DNA of 64,000 nucleotides, taken from contig CM074858.1 of NCBI GenBank assembly GCA_037501455.1, positions 11,830,501-11,894,500 on the forward strand, written 5' to 3'. Position 1 is the stretch's first letter; each line of letters opens with the position of its first letter. The notes beneath the pieces were generated by a model. That model was given only the letters and a program-made list of their open reading frames with translations. It had not been told where the DNA came from and did not search any database. The DNA comes from Lantana camara (lineage: Eukaryota > Streptophyta > Magnoliopsida > Lamiales > Verbenaceae). Shown piece after piece: positions 10,438-22,669 of the stretch. The translations under genes and the position numbers were made by a program.

Positions 10438-11536
10438 TTAGCTGTTGGGATAATTGATAATCTTCCTCATTAACACTGTCCTGGCCATTCTTGCGTCTCT
10501 GTTGCACCTATCTGCAATTGCAACCAGAGAATGAACTTCCTCCATAAACCTACCCATCTTCTTCTTATTCTCCTCTACAGCAATTGCCACTGCCTCTCCA
10601 CCAATAGATATTGCGAAATCTGCATTCCCCAACAAATCCTCAAACCCAGTCAAAACCTTAACTTGTTTGTGAGACCCTTTAGGTTGTCCAAATCATGAGC
10701 AACAACGTAAAGCCCAACCTGCATTGAACTAACAATCTCCCTCTACCCAATCAAATCCTCCACTTGCTTCTTCAAAACTAAATTAAGCCATCTCCCAATG
10801 AGCACTAAAGGCAATGCGGCGGCAGCCGCCAATCCAGTCACCACGGGCGGAGCCCTAACCACGGCCACCACCACTGTGCAAATCAAAACCGATACAAATG
10901 CCATCACAAATAACACATTGGATACCTTTCTCAACACCTTCCATTTCTTGCACTTGTTATCTAGATCTTCCTTCTTCTCATTCAATCTCTTCAAAAACAA
11001 AAATTGATGAGAAATAACTGAATTGAAAAGCTCAAAGAAATCCTCGGTGAACGGATCCCCAACCCTTCTGAAATTCCTGAATTCCTCCAACGTTTTTGAA
11101 TAACTCTCGACGGATCCTTCTTCATCAGTATTAACATCACAACGTTCTTCATCGAATTTGTGGAGGGCAACATGGGTGATGTACTCGAGATTTCCAGCGC
11201 CTTTGAAACAAGTGTCGAGTACGCTGCCGAAATCTAAGGTTAAAACGCTGTTCTCCAGGAAATCGTCGATCAGTATGGATAATCATTTATTCTTCAAGAC
11301 ATCTTCTTTGCTTTGGAGAATGATTTTGACAACTTCTTGATTCATCTCAAGTAAGCTGCCGGTAACCTCTCTGTGGGAATCGAAGTCGAGGTTTCTGATT
11401 CCAGAACTAATGGGCTGATGTGTTGATCGGAGCTCCGATCGTCGTTTTCTGGGCTCGCCACCATTGAGTCGGAGACGGTGGTTGACGGCGGCGAGAGATG
11501 GATGTTTCCGGTAGTTCTTCTCATTTGACTTTCCAT
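10438..11536 (-). pseudogene. full-length but disabled UPF0496 gene
   Basis: All parts of a UPF0496 gene are present in order on the minus strand: N-terminus [15 protein letters not shown] (11536), LENSVLTLDFGSVLD, EEFRNFRRVGDPFTEDFFELF, a membrane hairpin with APPVVTGLAAAAALPLVLIG (about 10780-10880), SSMQVGLYVV, ADFAIS and ARTVLMRKIINYPNS, ending at TAA (10438-10440). Lesions seen: a frameshift after the N-terminal 64 codons, TAA after KNK near 11282, TAG after DLIG at 10743 where QRE is expected, and a frameshift near 10660. Its closest relative in the window is the pseudogene at 15873-16984. Confidence 0.85.
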
Positions 11537-13305
11537 TTTGGGGTCAGTTGTTCAAAAGTTCTTGCGGGCGCGGGGTATATTATAATTCGAGTCTTAAAAA
11601 GCTGAATACATTGGACTATAAAACACCTATTGTGACTTGTGAGAAAAATAAAAAAATAGATGGAAATGTTTGTTTGGTTTGTATAAATGGAAAGAAAGAA
11701 TGAGGAATGGAGACAAAGGAAAGAGGGACTACAAAAAACTATTATAATTAACTTTTTTTTTTTTTTTTTTTTTGGCTACTACATAATTTATAATTTTTAA
11801 AAGAAAAATAACTATCAACCCACACGTGTTAATACTTAAATGGTCGATATGACAATTTAAAATTTTTTACAGATAATAATTTAAAATATTTGAAAGTTCG
11901 AAAAACAAATTGAAAAAACAATTGTACTACTGGATGAAAATTAAAAAAACAATTATAGTATAGAGGATAAGTTATTTATTTCTCTTATTTTTAATATAGT
12001 AAAAATTATGAAAATAGAATTATTTTGTTCGTTGAAAGGAACAAGAAGAATATAAAAAATATAAATATAAAAGAAAAAAATTGAGATAGGATGAGAGTAA
12101 AAGCGAGCAAGATATAAATTAAAAAATAAAATATGACTGAAGTGATAAAATAATCAGACAAATAAAATGAGAATTAAATAATTCAAGTAACAAAACTAGT
12201 TACTCTAGCAATCTCCCACTTAGTACAATTTTATAGATACTATAATTATCATATTTATGGGAAGAAAACCACTGGCAAATAACAAAAAGCACCTAATAAG
12301 TTGAGGCTTGACTCTTTTGTTTGATTATATGAATACTGGGGTTGTTCCAAATTCCTAACGATTTAGATTTTTAGATTATAATTTATCCCTCCAGGCTCCA
12401 ATCGCTCTCGAGCAATAAAACTATTTGAAAAGATATGAAAATTTGTTTACAAATTACAATTAGGTGTCTCCAATATATAAATGCATAAATAAACCCAGAG
12501 AAACGCACTCCAATACTCCGTCATATGATAGGATAGGATAGAATCATAGATTGTGTTCATTTATGCTATTGAAGTACAAGAATAATATCCTACTCAAGTT
12601 ACAAAATATCTAAGTTCATATAAACTTGTTATGACCGATCATACATTTTCACCCATTGATTTTCTAATAGATTTTTTCCCGAAAAAAAATTTAAATTTCA
12701 TCGGCCCTAGCTTCCTAGCGGTCAATATCGCAGCGATTTCGTTTTGTACCCTAATGAAAAGAGAGAAACGAAAAGAACAAACGTGGTAATTAACCGCACT
12801 CTTATGATTATCTTCACCATCATTAATTCGCAAAAACAACTCTACACTCTCTTTTGTAGTATCTTAATCTTATATTCTGACAAAATTCAAAAATTGATAA
12901 AATTTGAGCTTGTGGGGGGGAAAATAAGATAGAATTAAAGATGATATAATAAACAAGAACCAAAGTGTAAACCAAAAGAGGACAAACATAATCCTCCAGC
13001 ATCAGTTTTCTCCTCATCGTCATGACAACGGGAAATATGGGCAATTGGCAACTATGATTTCTCTGGTTTCAGTAATCTGCACATAAGTGGGTGATCAAAC
13101 AGACAGAAATCTTTACTTTCAGTGCAAAAAGTAACTATTTCACAGGAAACTTCCATTTCAAAATGTGCATAATTAAATTTCTCTCCATAATGATTCTAGC
13201 CCAAATCTGACTAGTCGAACCCGACCAATTATAATCAACGGGCGAAAGCAGAAAGCATCATGAGAAGATACCAAAGCCAATGCGAATAAACAGGATTAAT
13301 AACCT
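11537..13305. other. AT-rich spacer without recognised gene
   Basis: I see no gene. It contains a T tract at about 11753-11774 and low-complexity A/T sequence. The short open frames at 12639-13044 are AT-driven and have no family features. Confidence 0.5.
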
Positions 13306-14160
13306 CTACAAGTCCTTCGCAAGGAGGAATTCACAAGGGGTTCTCAACGGCCTCGATCCCTCCAAAAGTAGTTGGATAATTCTTGACTGAAAACGTTCTT
13401 CCTGGAACATACCAATGTCTCGATCTTCAGCTGCTATGTTGATCAACAATCTCAGGGAACGCCGACAGTGATCTACATGCGCAATCAAATCCTGATTTAT
13501 CCTCACAAACTCACCCAAGCTTCTCTTAATCTCCTTCACTGCGTATTCAATAACCACAACATCTCCTTCCCTCAGAATTATGTAGTCCACAATTAGAAAG
13601 AAACTGTCGATGTGCGACTGATAAATCTCCGCCAGCCTCCCTATAGTGTTCAAATTGTTAGCAACAACGTAGATCCCACGCTGCATAGAATCTTTCAACC
13701 TCAAATCCCACAAATATTTCTTCCGAAGCAACGGTTTCGCGGCCGCAACTATAACATCCGACACCTTCCTCCACGTCTTCAGTTCCCCCGTTTTTTTATG
13801 CAGTCTCTTCTGCAATAGAATCTGATGTGAATAGATCTGATTGAAAACATCGAAGAAGTCCGCCCTAAACGGATCTCCGACCATTCTAACATTATCCCTC
13901 AATTCCTGCAACGTTGTAGAGTAATCCTTGACCGAAGCTTCTTCGCCATTACTGCAATGTTCATCCTCGAATTTCCGGCAGGCTTCATCGATAAAGGACG
14001 CCAGATGGCCGGCGCGTTTCAGGCCACCGTCAACTGCGCTGCAAAAATCTAATACTAAAAGACTGTTATCGAGATAATGGGTGAAGAGATCGGAAAGCTT
14101 TTCATCTTTCCAAAGGCCATTCTCATTTTGTTGAAAGGATTTTGTCCTCTTCATCTTCAT
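13306..14160 (-). CDS. short divergent UPF0496 paralogue lacking the membrane hairpin
   Basis: Open frame of 284 codons, ATG at 14160 (MKMKRTKSFQQNENGLWKDEKLSDLF). UPF0496 landmarks are clear: LLVLDFCSAVDGGLKRAGHL, TTLQELRDNVRMVGDPFRADFFDVFNQIYSHQ, LKTWRKVSDVIV and RGIYVVANNLNTI. Where the family has two hydrophobic segments between the KVS and QRE blocks, this protein has only VIVAAAKPLLRKKYLWDLRLKDSM, so the membrane hairpin is deleted. The usual N-terminal extension is also absent and the C-terminus is unlike the family (LLLEGSRPLRTPCEFLLAKDL). It may be a soluble paralogue still under selection, or a pseudogene that happens to be open. The fragment at 9581-9870 is from the same sub-lineage. 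Confidence 0.55.
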   Translation of the reverse strand: MKMKRTKSFQQNENGLWKDEKLSDLFTHYLDNSLLVLDFCSAVDGGLKRAGHLASFIDEACRKFEDEHCSNGEEASVKDYSTTLQELRDNVRMVGDPFRADFFDVFNQIYSHQILLQKRLHKKTGELKTWRKVSDVIVAAAKPLLRKKYLWDLRLKDSMQRGIYVVANNLNTIGRLAEIYQSHIDSFFLIVDYIILREGDVVVIEYAVKEIKRSLGEFVRINQDLIAHVDHCRRSLRLLINIAAEDRDIGMFQEERFQSRIIQLLLEGSRPLRTPCEFLLAKDL

Positions 14161-14257
14161 CAGAGTTCATGTCAACGGAAGCGAGTTTGGAGGTGGTGGT
14201 AGACTCGAATGTGAGCCAAATGAGCTTCCTCAAACCATAAGATATAAAAATAAAATA

Positions 14258-15149
14258 GGGGTAATTACGAACATACCATGAGGTTTAGCAAAATTACAGA
14301 TTACCCCTGAGATTTGAGAAATTACGAACTCCCCCGCTCATATTTACAATCTCTCTCACAAATTTCACCACCGTTTAAACTCATATTTTCCTTCCAAAAA
14401 CACCATTAGGGGGTGGTATATTGTAATTTTACTCAGAGTTTAATGATATAATTGTAATATTAGTTAATTATGGATTTTTTTATTTAAAAAGTTGTTATTT
14501 AATTTAAATTTAATATTTATCTATAAATATAAATTAAATTAGATATTTCATGCAAATTTATTTTTATGAATATGATAGAAAGTTATAAATTCCCTTTTAT
14601 ATTCATATCTTAATTTTAGATATATTTTGCACAAATTCATTTAAAGTTAATTTAAAATAATTTATTTGCATTAATAACGATCTTTTTCTCAAAATAAAAA
14701 TTCATATAAAAAACACCACACAAGTATCAATTAGTACATTACCAAATATTTCAAACGTTGAACATGCATGATCAATATCTACAAAAAAAAGTGTTAGGCA
14801 TCCATAAACTCTATGTATGAAATAGTTTATCATATAAACATTAAAATATCATTAATTAGTATTCATCAAAATAAAAATAAAAAAATAAAAAAATAGTAGA
14901 CACAAAATTCAAGTATTTACATCAAACCCCCTAAGAATTTCAACCCTTGCATTAACCCCCTTACCTTTGGGTACTTTGTTACGTATGCCGCCCTAAGTTT
15001 CAGCATATTAGGGCAAAATAGTAAATTTTGCACATTTCGTTAAATTTAACCGAAGAGATAACGGGCCTAGGGGGAGTTCGTAATTTTCCAAATCTTAAGA
15101 GGTAATCTGTAATTTCGTCAAACCTCACGAGACTGCTCGTAATTATCCC
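14258..15149. mobile_element. 892-bp Mutator-like non-autonomous element
   Basis: The ends are GGGGTAATTACGA and the reverse complement of GGGATAATTACGA. The inverted arms run about 85 bp (ATTACAGATTACCCCTGAGATTTGA on one side, its complement on the other). It is flanked by the perfect direct repeat AAATAAAATA at 14248-14257 and 15150-15159, a 9-10 bp target duplication typical of MULEs. There is no coding capacity. Related pieces lie at 34810-35080 and 52957-53290. Confidence 0.88.
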
Positions 15150-15872
15150 AAATAAAATATATTGTTCTTAAAATTAAATATGTATTAGGTTTCGGGTTTT
15201 TAAATCTTAGATATTTTTCAACTAAACCAAATAATATTTACATGAAAGAATTGACTAGGAAAACCACGTAGACTGCTTCAGTAATAATTCGAATATATAC
15301 CTAAATTCTTCGAATTAATTAAGTCAATAAATACTCTTTTATACAATCGGATATTCTGTCATGACAAAACAATAGAACTTTCATGAGTATTCGGAAAAGC
15401 TCTAGCACAAAAGCTTTAGACTCCGGTCATGAGTTGCTTATATTTACAAGGCACATTGTTGACATATATAATCAATCAAAGAAATGTGTTGAATCCAACA
15501 TCTTTTTTTTATTGCTGATCTACAACAATAGCTAACAAGAACACATAAAACTGATTGGATCAAATCCAACTAGGCCATCAAGCATTTCAAAGAACCCATA
15601 ATTTAACTTCCTTCAGATATGAACAACAGATCAGCAGCAAACGGACCAAATTAAACATACCGGTGTCATAGTTTTTTTTAGCTGGCTGGGAATTGGGATT
15701 TTTGATTATGCTCGTCGTAGTTTCTTTCTTCTTCACCACATCAAATTCCTTTTCAAGTTAAAGCTCTTCTCTCTGTATCATCAAATGAAATTCTTGACAA
15801 ATAATCACCACCGTAAATTTATGCGGCATACAGAGTTTACTAAGTTTAGAAAACATACAAGTGCTCTGATAT
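15150..15872. other. spacer with paralogous sequence shared with block Y
   Basis: 15361-15440 resembles 6126-6200 (CAATAGAACTTTCAT, AAAAGCTTTAGACTC, GGTCATGAGTTGCTT). 15470-15505 resembles 10050-10090, and 15585-15665 resembles 10135-10230. These are leftovers of old tandem duplications of a UPF0496 unit together with its 3' flank. Confidence 0.65.
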
Positions 15873-16984
15873 TTAGCTGTTGGGATAACTGATAATCTTC
15901 CACATTAGCAGTGTCCTCGCCATTTTTGCTTCCAATTATCCGTCATCTCAACCAGAGAACTAACTTCATCAATAAACCCATCCGTCTTCTTCTTATTCTC
16001 CTGCACTGCGATTGCCAGTTTGCCACCGCCTCTCCACCAGTGGATATTGCAAAATCTGCATTCCCCAATAAATCCTCAAACTCGGTCATAGCCGTAAATT
16101 TGTCTGTAAGACCCTTTAGGTTGTCCAAATCTCTAGCAACAACATAAAGCCCAACTTGCATTGAGCTAACAATCTCTCTTTGCTCAATCAAATCCTTCTC
16201 CTTCTTCTTCAAAGCTAAATTACGCTATGCATCCAATCAACACTAAAGACAGTCCAATGGCAGCCGCCAGTCCAATCATCAGCTCCATATACCCATAGCC
16301 GCCGGCAAACATTATGAACATCAAAACCGCTACAGATGCCACCACAAATAACATACCGGTTATCTTTCTCCATGCCTTCAATTTCTGCAACTTGTTATCT
16401 AGATCTCCTTTAATTTCCTGCAATCTATTCAGAAACAAAAACTGATGTGAAACAACTGAATTGAAAAGCTCAAAGAAATCCTCCGTGAATGGGTCTCCGA
16501 CCCTTCTGAAGTTCCTGAATTCCTCCAACGTTTTAGGGTAACCCTTGACAGATCCTTCTTTAGTATTGGCCCCATAATGTTCTTCCTCCAATTTCTGGAG
16601 AGCTTAATTGGTGATGTGCTCGAGATATGCAGCGCGTTTGAAACAAGCGTCGAGTACGCTGCCGAAATCGAAGGTTAAAACGCAGTTCTCCAGGAACTCG
16701 TCGATTAGTGAGGATAATCCTTTAGTTTTCAAGACGTCTTCTTGGCATTGTTGAATGATTTTGACAACGTCTTCATTCATATAAAGCCAGCTTTCGGAAG
16801 CCAGGTTCAGGGAATCCAAGTCGAGGTTGTCTGTTCTGGAATCAATGGCTAGACAGCCTAGACTGATGTCTCGACAGGAGCTCCAATCGTCGTCAGATGG
16901 GATCGCCGCCTGGGCGTCCGAGATGGAAATTGATGGTTGCAAGAGGCGGATGCTTCCGTTTGTCTTGCTCATTTGAATTTTCAT
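15873..16984 (-). pseudogene. full-length but disabled UPF0496 gene
   Basis: The N-terminal open part runs from ATG at 16984 (MKIQMSKTNGSIRLLQPS) through ENCVLTFDFGSVLDACFKRAAYLEHITN to a single in-frame TAA at about 16604. Reading resumes in frame (ALQKLEEEHYGANTKEGSVKGY) through DPFTEDFFELFNSVVSHQ and a hydrophobic hairpin, then a frameshift after VLIGCIA (16220). QREIVSSMQVGLYVVARDLDNL follows, and a second frameshift after GGEAVAN (about 16015). The C-terminal end aligns with the 10438 pseudogene (TTA at 15873-15875). Few lesions suggest recent loss. Confidence 0.85.
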
Positions 16985-17569
16985 TTGTGAGGAAGTCGAA
17001 GATTTTCAAAAATTCCTCCTCTGCTTCATTCTTTATTTTTCATGCCTTCTCAACTTTTAAGTCTGTGAATTCGCTTCCTTTTTTTGGAAAAAAAAAAAAT
17101 ATAGAAGGACCATCTTTATAGCCCGCGCCCATAAATGGTAATTGGAGCCATCTAAGGCAGAAGAAATCAAAATTAGAGATGGGTTGTCATTCGCATGCAA
17201 AAAAAGTATGGATTTGATGTAGTTAACTTTGCCTCCGCCAAATCAATAGATTTCGACGCGGCTGCACGTGGTTGCCCGTTCGCAAGAGCCGCCATGAAAA
17301 AGAAAAAAACTGAAGCATTTGTGGAGAGTCAAGCTGATACCATGCAGGAGACGATAATTCGAGAGAGAATGAAGCAGAAAATTGAAATTCTCATTAACTG
17401 ATACTAAGAACAAAATGAGTACAAGTAAATAGACCCTTGTATAGGGGATGCTGCTGTAATTTAACTAAACCCTTCAGGGGTGTGTCTGTAATTTATTAAT
17501 TGTGTACAGAACTGCTGCTACTAACAATGCTAACTACTTGCTGATTCTTGATTGGTGTGTGATAATTAT
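16985..17569. other. spacer upstream of the UPF0496 pseudogene
   Basis: No recognisable gene. A 68-codon frame at 17195-17401 (+) has no family features, and I do not call it. Confidence 0.4.
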
Positions 17570-17934
17570 CAACGGAAAAGTATAAAAGTATACCGCAAAA
17601 CGGAAACATTGTACTTTTAACGGAAAAGAAGAATATGCTCTCTAATATAATTTCATTCTGCATTCTGTTGCATCTCACTCCATTGCTCTTAGCAATTGGG
17701 CTATTCAGATAAGAAACACCACAAACAAAGTATGATCAAACATTATCGCAAGAAGATAGCTTAGAGGTGTAGGCTACCATAACTTAATATCTGTTCGTGT
17801 TTCGTACCTCGGGGAATGCAGCAATAGAACTTTCATAAGTATTGACAATGCTCTGGAACAAAAGCTTTAGACTCTGGTCATGAGTTGCTTAAATTTGCAA
17901 GTCACGTTGCTAACATATATATATATACCAATAC

Positions 17935-18240
17935 TTAGCTGTTAGGATAACAGATAATCTTCCTCATTAGCAGTGTCCTCGCCATTCTTGCTTCTCTGTT
18001 GCACCTATCCGCCTTCCCAACCAGAGAATGAATTTCCTTAATAAACCTACCCATCTTCTTCTTCTTCTCCTCTACTGCGATTGCCACCGCCTCTCCACCC
18101 GCGGATATTGCAAAATCTGCATTCGTGAACAAATCCTTAAACCAAGTCGAAACATTAAACTTGCCTGTGAGACTCTTTAGGTTGTCCAAATCTCCAGTGA
18201 CAAAGTAAAGCCCAACTTGCATTGAGCTAACAATCTCATC
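17935..18240 (-). pseudogene. UPF0496 C-terminal fragment, copy B
   Basis: Same fragment as at 6237-6545 with one fewer lysine codon (95 open codons). It carries the IVSSMQVGLYFV, ADFAIS and ARTLLMRKIICYPNS blocks and stops at 17935. The N-terminal two thirds of the gene is absent. Confidence 0.8.
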
Positions 18241-19250
18241 TCTCCTATTCCAATCATATATACACTTCAGTTATATTAATAGACGGATTAAATTGGAAGA
18301 GAAAATTTTTAAAATCTTTATATTACAATACTCAGAGTTGAAAATGTTTGTGTTTCATGCATGGACCTAAGAAAATAAAATTTACATTTTTAAAAATCAA
18401 TTTAATTTTAATAGCAGCTATATATAAACAAATTAATGTACATTATACTTCATTTTAAATATTAAAATGAATTTCTATCATCTATCCTATCTTAATGAAA
18501 AGAAAAAAAGTATCACACAGTATGCTTCATGTTTACATATTATGATATAATAATGTAAGTAATTGAACTAATGGAACTCTTAACCACATGATAAACTTGA
18601 AAATCTCCTGTGGCAGCTAGCTGAACTAAAAAAAAATTAATGTAAAACAACCAGAAATCTATTTTATTCTGATGAATTAAATTTTATGTGTTTGTGTCAA
18701 ATGTCTTTTTCTCTGTCTGTGCTCCCTTCCACCTTTCTATATTATATTTCTCGATGCCAAGACTAAGAGGGTCCTCTTTATAAATTAAGAGGTTTTTTTT
18801 TAAAAAAAAAAATACATTAAGAGTTTTTGTTCAAACTTAAGTAGAACATTTTGTCTGGACTTTGCTTTTATCTCTAAAGCTAGAGTTCTTCTTTCCTAGG
18901 TCGTCATCTTTTACGCGCCATGACCAGCATATAAAGACAATATCAACTGTTTAGCCATTGGATATTTGGCAAGACAATATTTGAAGACAATTACAACATA
19001 TAAAGAAACAAAAATATGTGGACATTCTGAATTAATGTAGTTCTCATGTTTACTTCTGAAAAAATTAGAGTAATCACCAGAGCATAGTTGGCTTATAAAC
19101 ATAATCTTTAGCTACTGTCACTGGCCAAGATCAGTTCATGTTCTTTTTAATTTCCATAATACCTCAAGTAATTAACTTCAAAATAAGATTTATACAAATT
19201 CCTATACACAGTCTTCATCCCCTTCGGATCAAAAATATACCATTGTTGCC

Positions 19251-20411
19251 CTATTCCGAGCTCCTCGGATGCCTCATTATACTCTTTAGTATAACCGTCC
19301 TCGCCCTCCTCGTTTGGTCATTACATTTAGCAGCTTGTTCACGCAAATCCCGAATAGTATTTATAAAAGCATCCATTTTGTTTTTAATCTCCTCTACTGC
19401 AATCACCACTGCTTCCTCCCCTTCTCCAGTTGCAAAATCTGTATTTGCCTGCATAGCTTCAATCTGTATCTGAAACTTATCCACCAATCTCTTTATACTA
19501 TCCAAATTATCCAATGTCTTTGTACTATTCAAATCATTAACGACCACATAGCTCCCAATCTGCATTGTGCAGATAATCTCTCTCTGACCCATCAAATCTT
19601 TCTCATATTTCTTCCAAACCCTCTTAATCCATTCGCCCATGGGCGCTAAAGGCACGAGTGCTGCAGCTGTCAGAGCCGTCACCACTGGCGGCGCCACCAC
19701 AACTGCTGCCACCACAGAGACTATAAGAACAGAGGCCATTACCACCCAGTATATTGCATTGGAAATCTTGCTCCAAGCCTTTACTCTGCGCAGCTTTTTG
19801 TCCAGCTTCTTCTTCTTGGCTTGTAACCTAACCATCATTGATTGCTGATGGGAAGAAACCAAGTTAAGAACTTTGAAGAATTCCTGCGTGAATGGGTCCT
19901 CCGCAGTTCTGAAATTCCTCAATTCCTCCAAAGTGTTTGAATAATTTTTAACCGATCCTTCTTCAGTGGCCGATCGATGTTCCTCGTGGAATTTGCGGAG
20001 GGCAAGGTTGATAATCGACTCGACATGACTGATGCGTGTGAGACAGGCCTCAAGTGAGGAGCAGAAATCGAGCGTTAGGCGACTGATTTTGAAGTAATCC
20101 TCGACGAGATCGGACAATTCTTGATTTTTCCAAATCTCTCTTTTGTTCTGAAGAATAGCTTGCACCACAAATTCATTGTTACCGGGCATGAACTCGGTAA
20201 CTGTGCTGAGAGATTCCAGCGAGAGGCACTGAAAATCGACGGAGCTAACGGCGTCTGATGGGCTAGCCGCCGGCGGGTTCGATCCAGGGATGAGTTCCGG
20301 CGTGGTTCGAGTTGGAGGCGCCGCCGTAGGAGGACTGCAGATGCTCCTGATTCGATTATTTCTTCTGATCTTACTACCCCTTCCATTATTTCGACTCATT
20401 AGACACCCCAT
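19251..20411 (-). CDS. UPF0496 (DUF677, At14a-like) membrane protein, copy B
   Basis: 386 codons, ATG at 20411, identical to the copy at 7558-8718 except Thr instead of Lys at residue 125 (EACLTRISHVE). It has the same landmarks: MGCLMSRN possible lipid-anchor start, TVTEF and LTLDFCSSLEACL blocks, DPFTQEFF, lysine-rich stretch at 197-212, membrane hairpin at about 219-258, and C-terminal RRARTVILKSIMRHP. The flanking 1 kb on each side is also duplicated, so its promoter region is the same as that of copy A and both may be expressed. Lys125 lies in a conserved helix, so copy B is the one more likely to have changed, but the direction is inferred from family composition only. Confidence 0.87.
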   Translation of the reverse strand: MGCLMSRNNGRGSKIRRNNRIRSICSPPTAAPPTRTTPELIPGSNPPAASPSDAVSSVDFQCLSLESLSTVTEFMPGNNEFVVQAILQNKREIWKNQELSDLVEDYFKISRLTLDFCSSLEACLTRISHVESIINLALRKFHEEHRSATEEGSVKNYSNTLEELRNFRTAEDPFTQEFFKVLNLVSSHQQSMMVRLQAKKKKLDKKLRRVKAWSKISNAIYWVVMASVLIVSVVAAVVVAPPVVTALTAAALVPLAPMGEWIKRVWKKYEKDLMGQREIICTMQIGSYVVVNDLNSTKTLDNLDSIKRLVDKFQIQIEAMQANTDFATGEGEEAVVIAVEEIKNKMDAFINTIRDLREQAAKCNDQTRRARTVILKSIMRHPRSSE

Positions 20412-21273
20412 TCTGGATAATTTTACTGTGCTGTGTTGAAAGATTTAGCCTTTAGGAGACGATTCTAACCAAGATCGAAGAAGAAAAAGTGAGGAAGTTC
20501 TTTGAGTTTGTTAAGTTAATGCATATAATGTAGGTAATTGTAGTGGATAATGTAGATTTTGGTTCATTAATTACATATTTCTTGATCTTGATGCTTCCCT
20601 TATTTGACTGTATATTATTATGGTATAATCGCATAAAAATCTACAGGGATTTTGTATATTATTATCCCACAATTTATAAATTTGTGCCATTTTATTTTTG
20701 AATTAAGGGCCCTATGGATAAGATTACAACTTACATGATCCTTCCTTTTGATAAATTTAATTTATGTTACACTCCCATATTAATATCTTACCAAAATTAA
20801 ATAGATGAGTTTCTTAACTTTTATAAAATGGATTTAGTTTATAAAGCGGATTTAGATATCTTTTAATGCTTTTCTCTCCACGACAATTAATTCCCCATAA
20901 AATCAATGTAATTATAATAGTTTCCAATTTTGAGAAAATAATAGCAAACAAAATATGAGTTGAAATTAAATAGAAAAAAAAAATCTAAATTTTTTCTTTT
21001 TGATCATAACCCAAAATTATAAAAAAGACGGGAAAAACAAACGGCTTTGTATTTATTCCCATAACATAAGCCAATATTCAATATCAAATTGCTATCAAAA
21101 TAAATTAATATTAAATTTCAAATTCTCAATTTTGCTTCAGCCTTAAGAAGAAAAAAGAGAAAGTGACGATTCATATCAAGCACTAAAAAAATTCAAAACA
21201 ATTTTTGTACACAAGTAACTAGGTTCACCCCACAGTTACAGATGAAGAAAGGTCCATTTCAAAATGTGCATAA

Positions 21274-21563
21274 TTAACCCTTATTCCACTTCATCAGCAA
21301 TGCAAGATGATACTTCTCCACCACCCTCCTCATGATGTAAAAATCACCGGTATCACTGTAAACCTCCTGCAGCATTGAATTAATCATCTCCCTCTGTCTC
21401 CGCAAATCCCACAAATATGTCTTCCTGAGCAACGGATTAGCCACCACGACTATGATATTGGGCACCTTCCTCGACCTCTCCAATTCCCCCAATTTCTTAT
21501 TCCATATCTCCAACGAGAAAAGCTGATACGAATAAATCTAATTGAATAGAGGCAAGAAGGGAT
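21274..21563 (-). pseudogene. UPF0496 middle fragment, copy B
   Basis: Same fragment as at 9581-9870, with one residue change (VPNIIVV against VPDIIVV). The same in-frame TAG interrupts LFN*IYSYQL, so the gene was dead before the duplication. Confidence 0.7.
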
Positions 21564-22669
21564 TTTTAACAAATTAGACCATTTCTCATCCATAATTATT
21601 GCCACACAATCTCCTCAAAGGAATCAGTTAGGTAAATTTCAAGTAGCAAGTTGCTATAATGACCAAAAGCAACAATGAGTATCATATGTACTGAGTTTGG
21701 GACAAAGCTCAGGAACAAAAAGAGGTAGACTAGAACATAGGTTACATATAATCAATCAAAGGGACATGTTGAATCCAACATCTTTTTTCAATGTGGCCAC
21801 TCAAGAATAAGTTTCTGTCTGCTATATTATTGCATTTCAAAGTGCCCAGAATCCCAACATCTTGAACTACTCATGTAATGTTCAAATTTGGACAATGTCA
21901 CATGCAACACTCTATAAATTAACTATAACACCAGTGTGTGAATTTTGATCGAAATAATGAACGGAAAAATATTTTATGCGACATTAAGAGGAGAAAAATG
22001 GTATCATAATCACCACCACGGAAAACCCAACAATTTTCCTTGTAAAATATACGCATTACCGACCTCGACAAGATCATCAACAATACTAGTCAATTTATTA
22101 AAATAAAAAATAAAATAAAAATACCTAGCTCAAATATAGTTTGGTAAACCCTCACTCAACACAAACATGGATTACCCGTCCCTCGTATATCAGACAAGAT
22201 CATGAGAGAGAATAATCAAAGTGGAAAAGAAGAGGGAGAGGGAGAGGAATGTACAAACAAGATGAAAAAAGCATATAATTAAGCACTCGCCACAAAAAAA
22301 AGAAAAGCAAAAAGAATTGGGGGAAAAGGATCAATCAAGACTCTTAAAGCAGAATAAGACAACCCGACAAGCAAATTTCACCTGTAAATGGCCACCCTTT
22401 CAATTCTTTACGCATATGCTATGGAATTATAGTAAAATTTCAATCGATCGATCTCGTTTATGCATATGTTCCTGCTTCGTCTTCACACTAATAGTAATCC
22501 CCTTAATTATCTTCGTAATTAACTCAAATTAAGCAAAACCATTTAAGCCGCGCTAATCACTTCTTCTTGCTCCTGTCCTTGCCGCCGCGAAACGATCGAA
22601 CCCAAGCCGAACAGATTTGCGGGGGTAATGTTCAGAACGGGATTGATCTTAACCCCATTGCTGTAGGAA

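Larger units (their letters stand above)
17570..21852. repeat. duplicated block Y, copy B
   Basis: Near-identical to 5872-10159. It starts at the same base as copy A but is preceded by Z sequence instead of Copia. At 21852 it switches abruptly to block X (...GCCCAGAAT|CCCAACATC) with only 1 bp of overlap. Because copy A continues naturally into Z at the equivalent point, the 21852 junction is a rearrangement breakpoint. Confidence 0.93.

Noticed and set aside
17195..17401. 68-codon plus-strand frame
   Set aside because: No family features, no neighbours suggesting a gene, and length within chance expectation.
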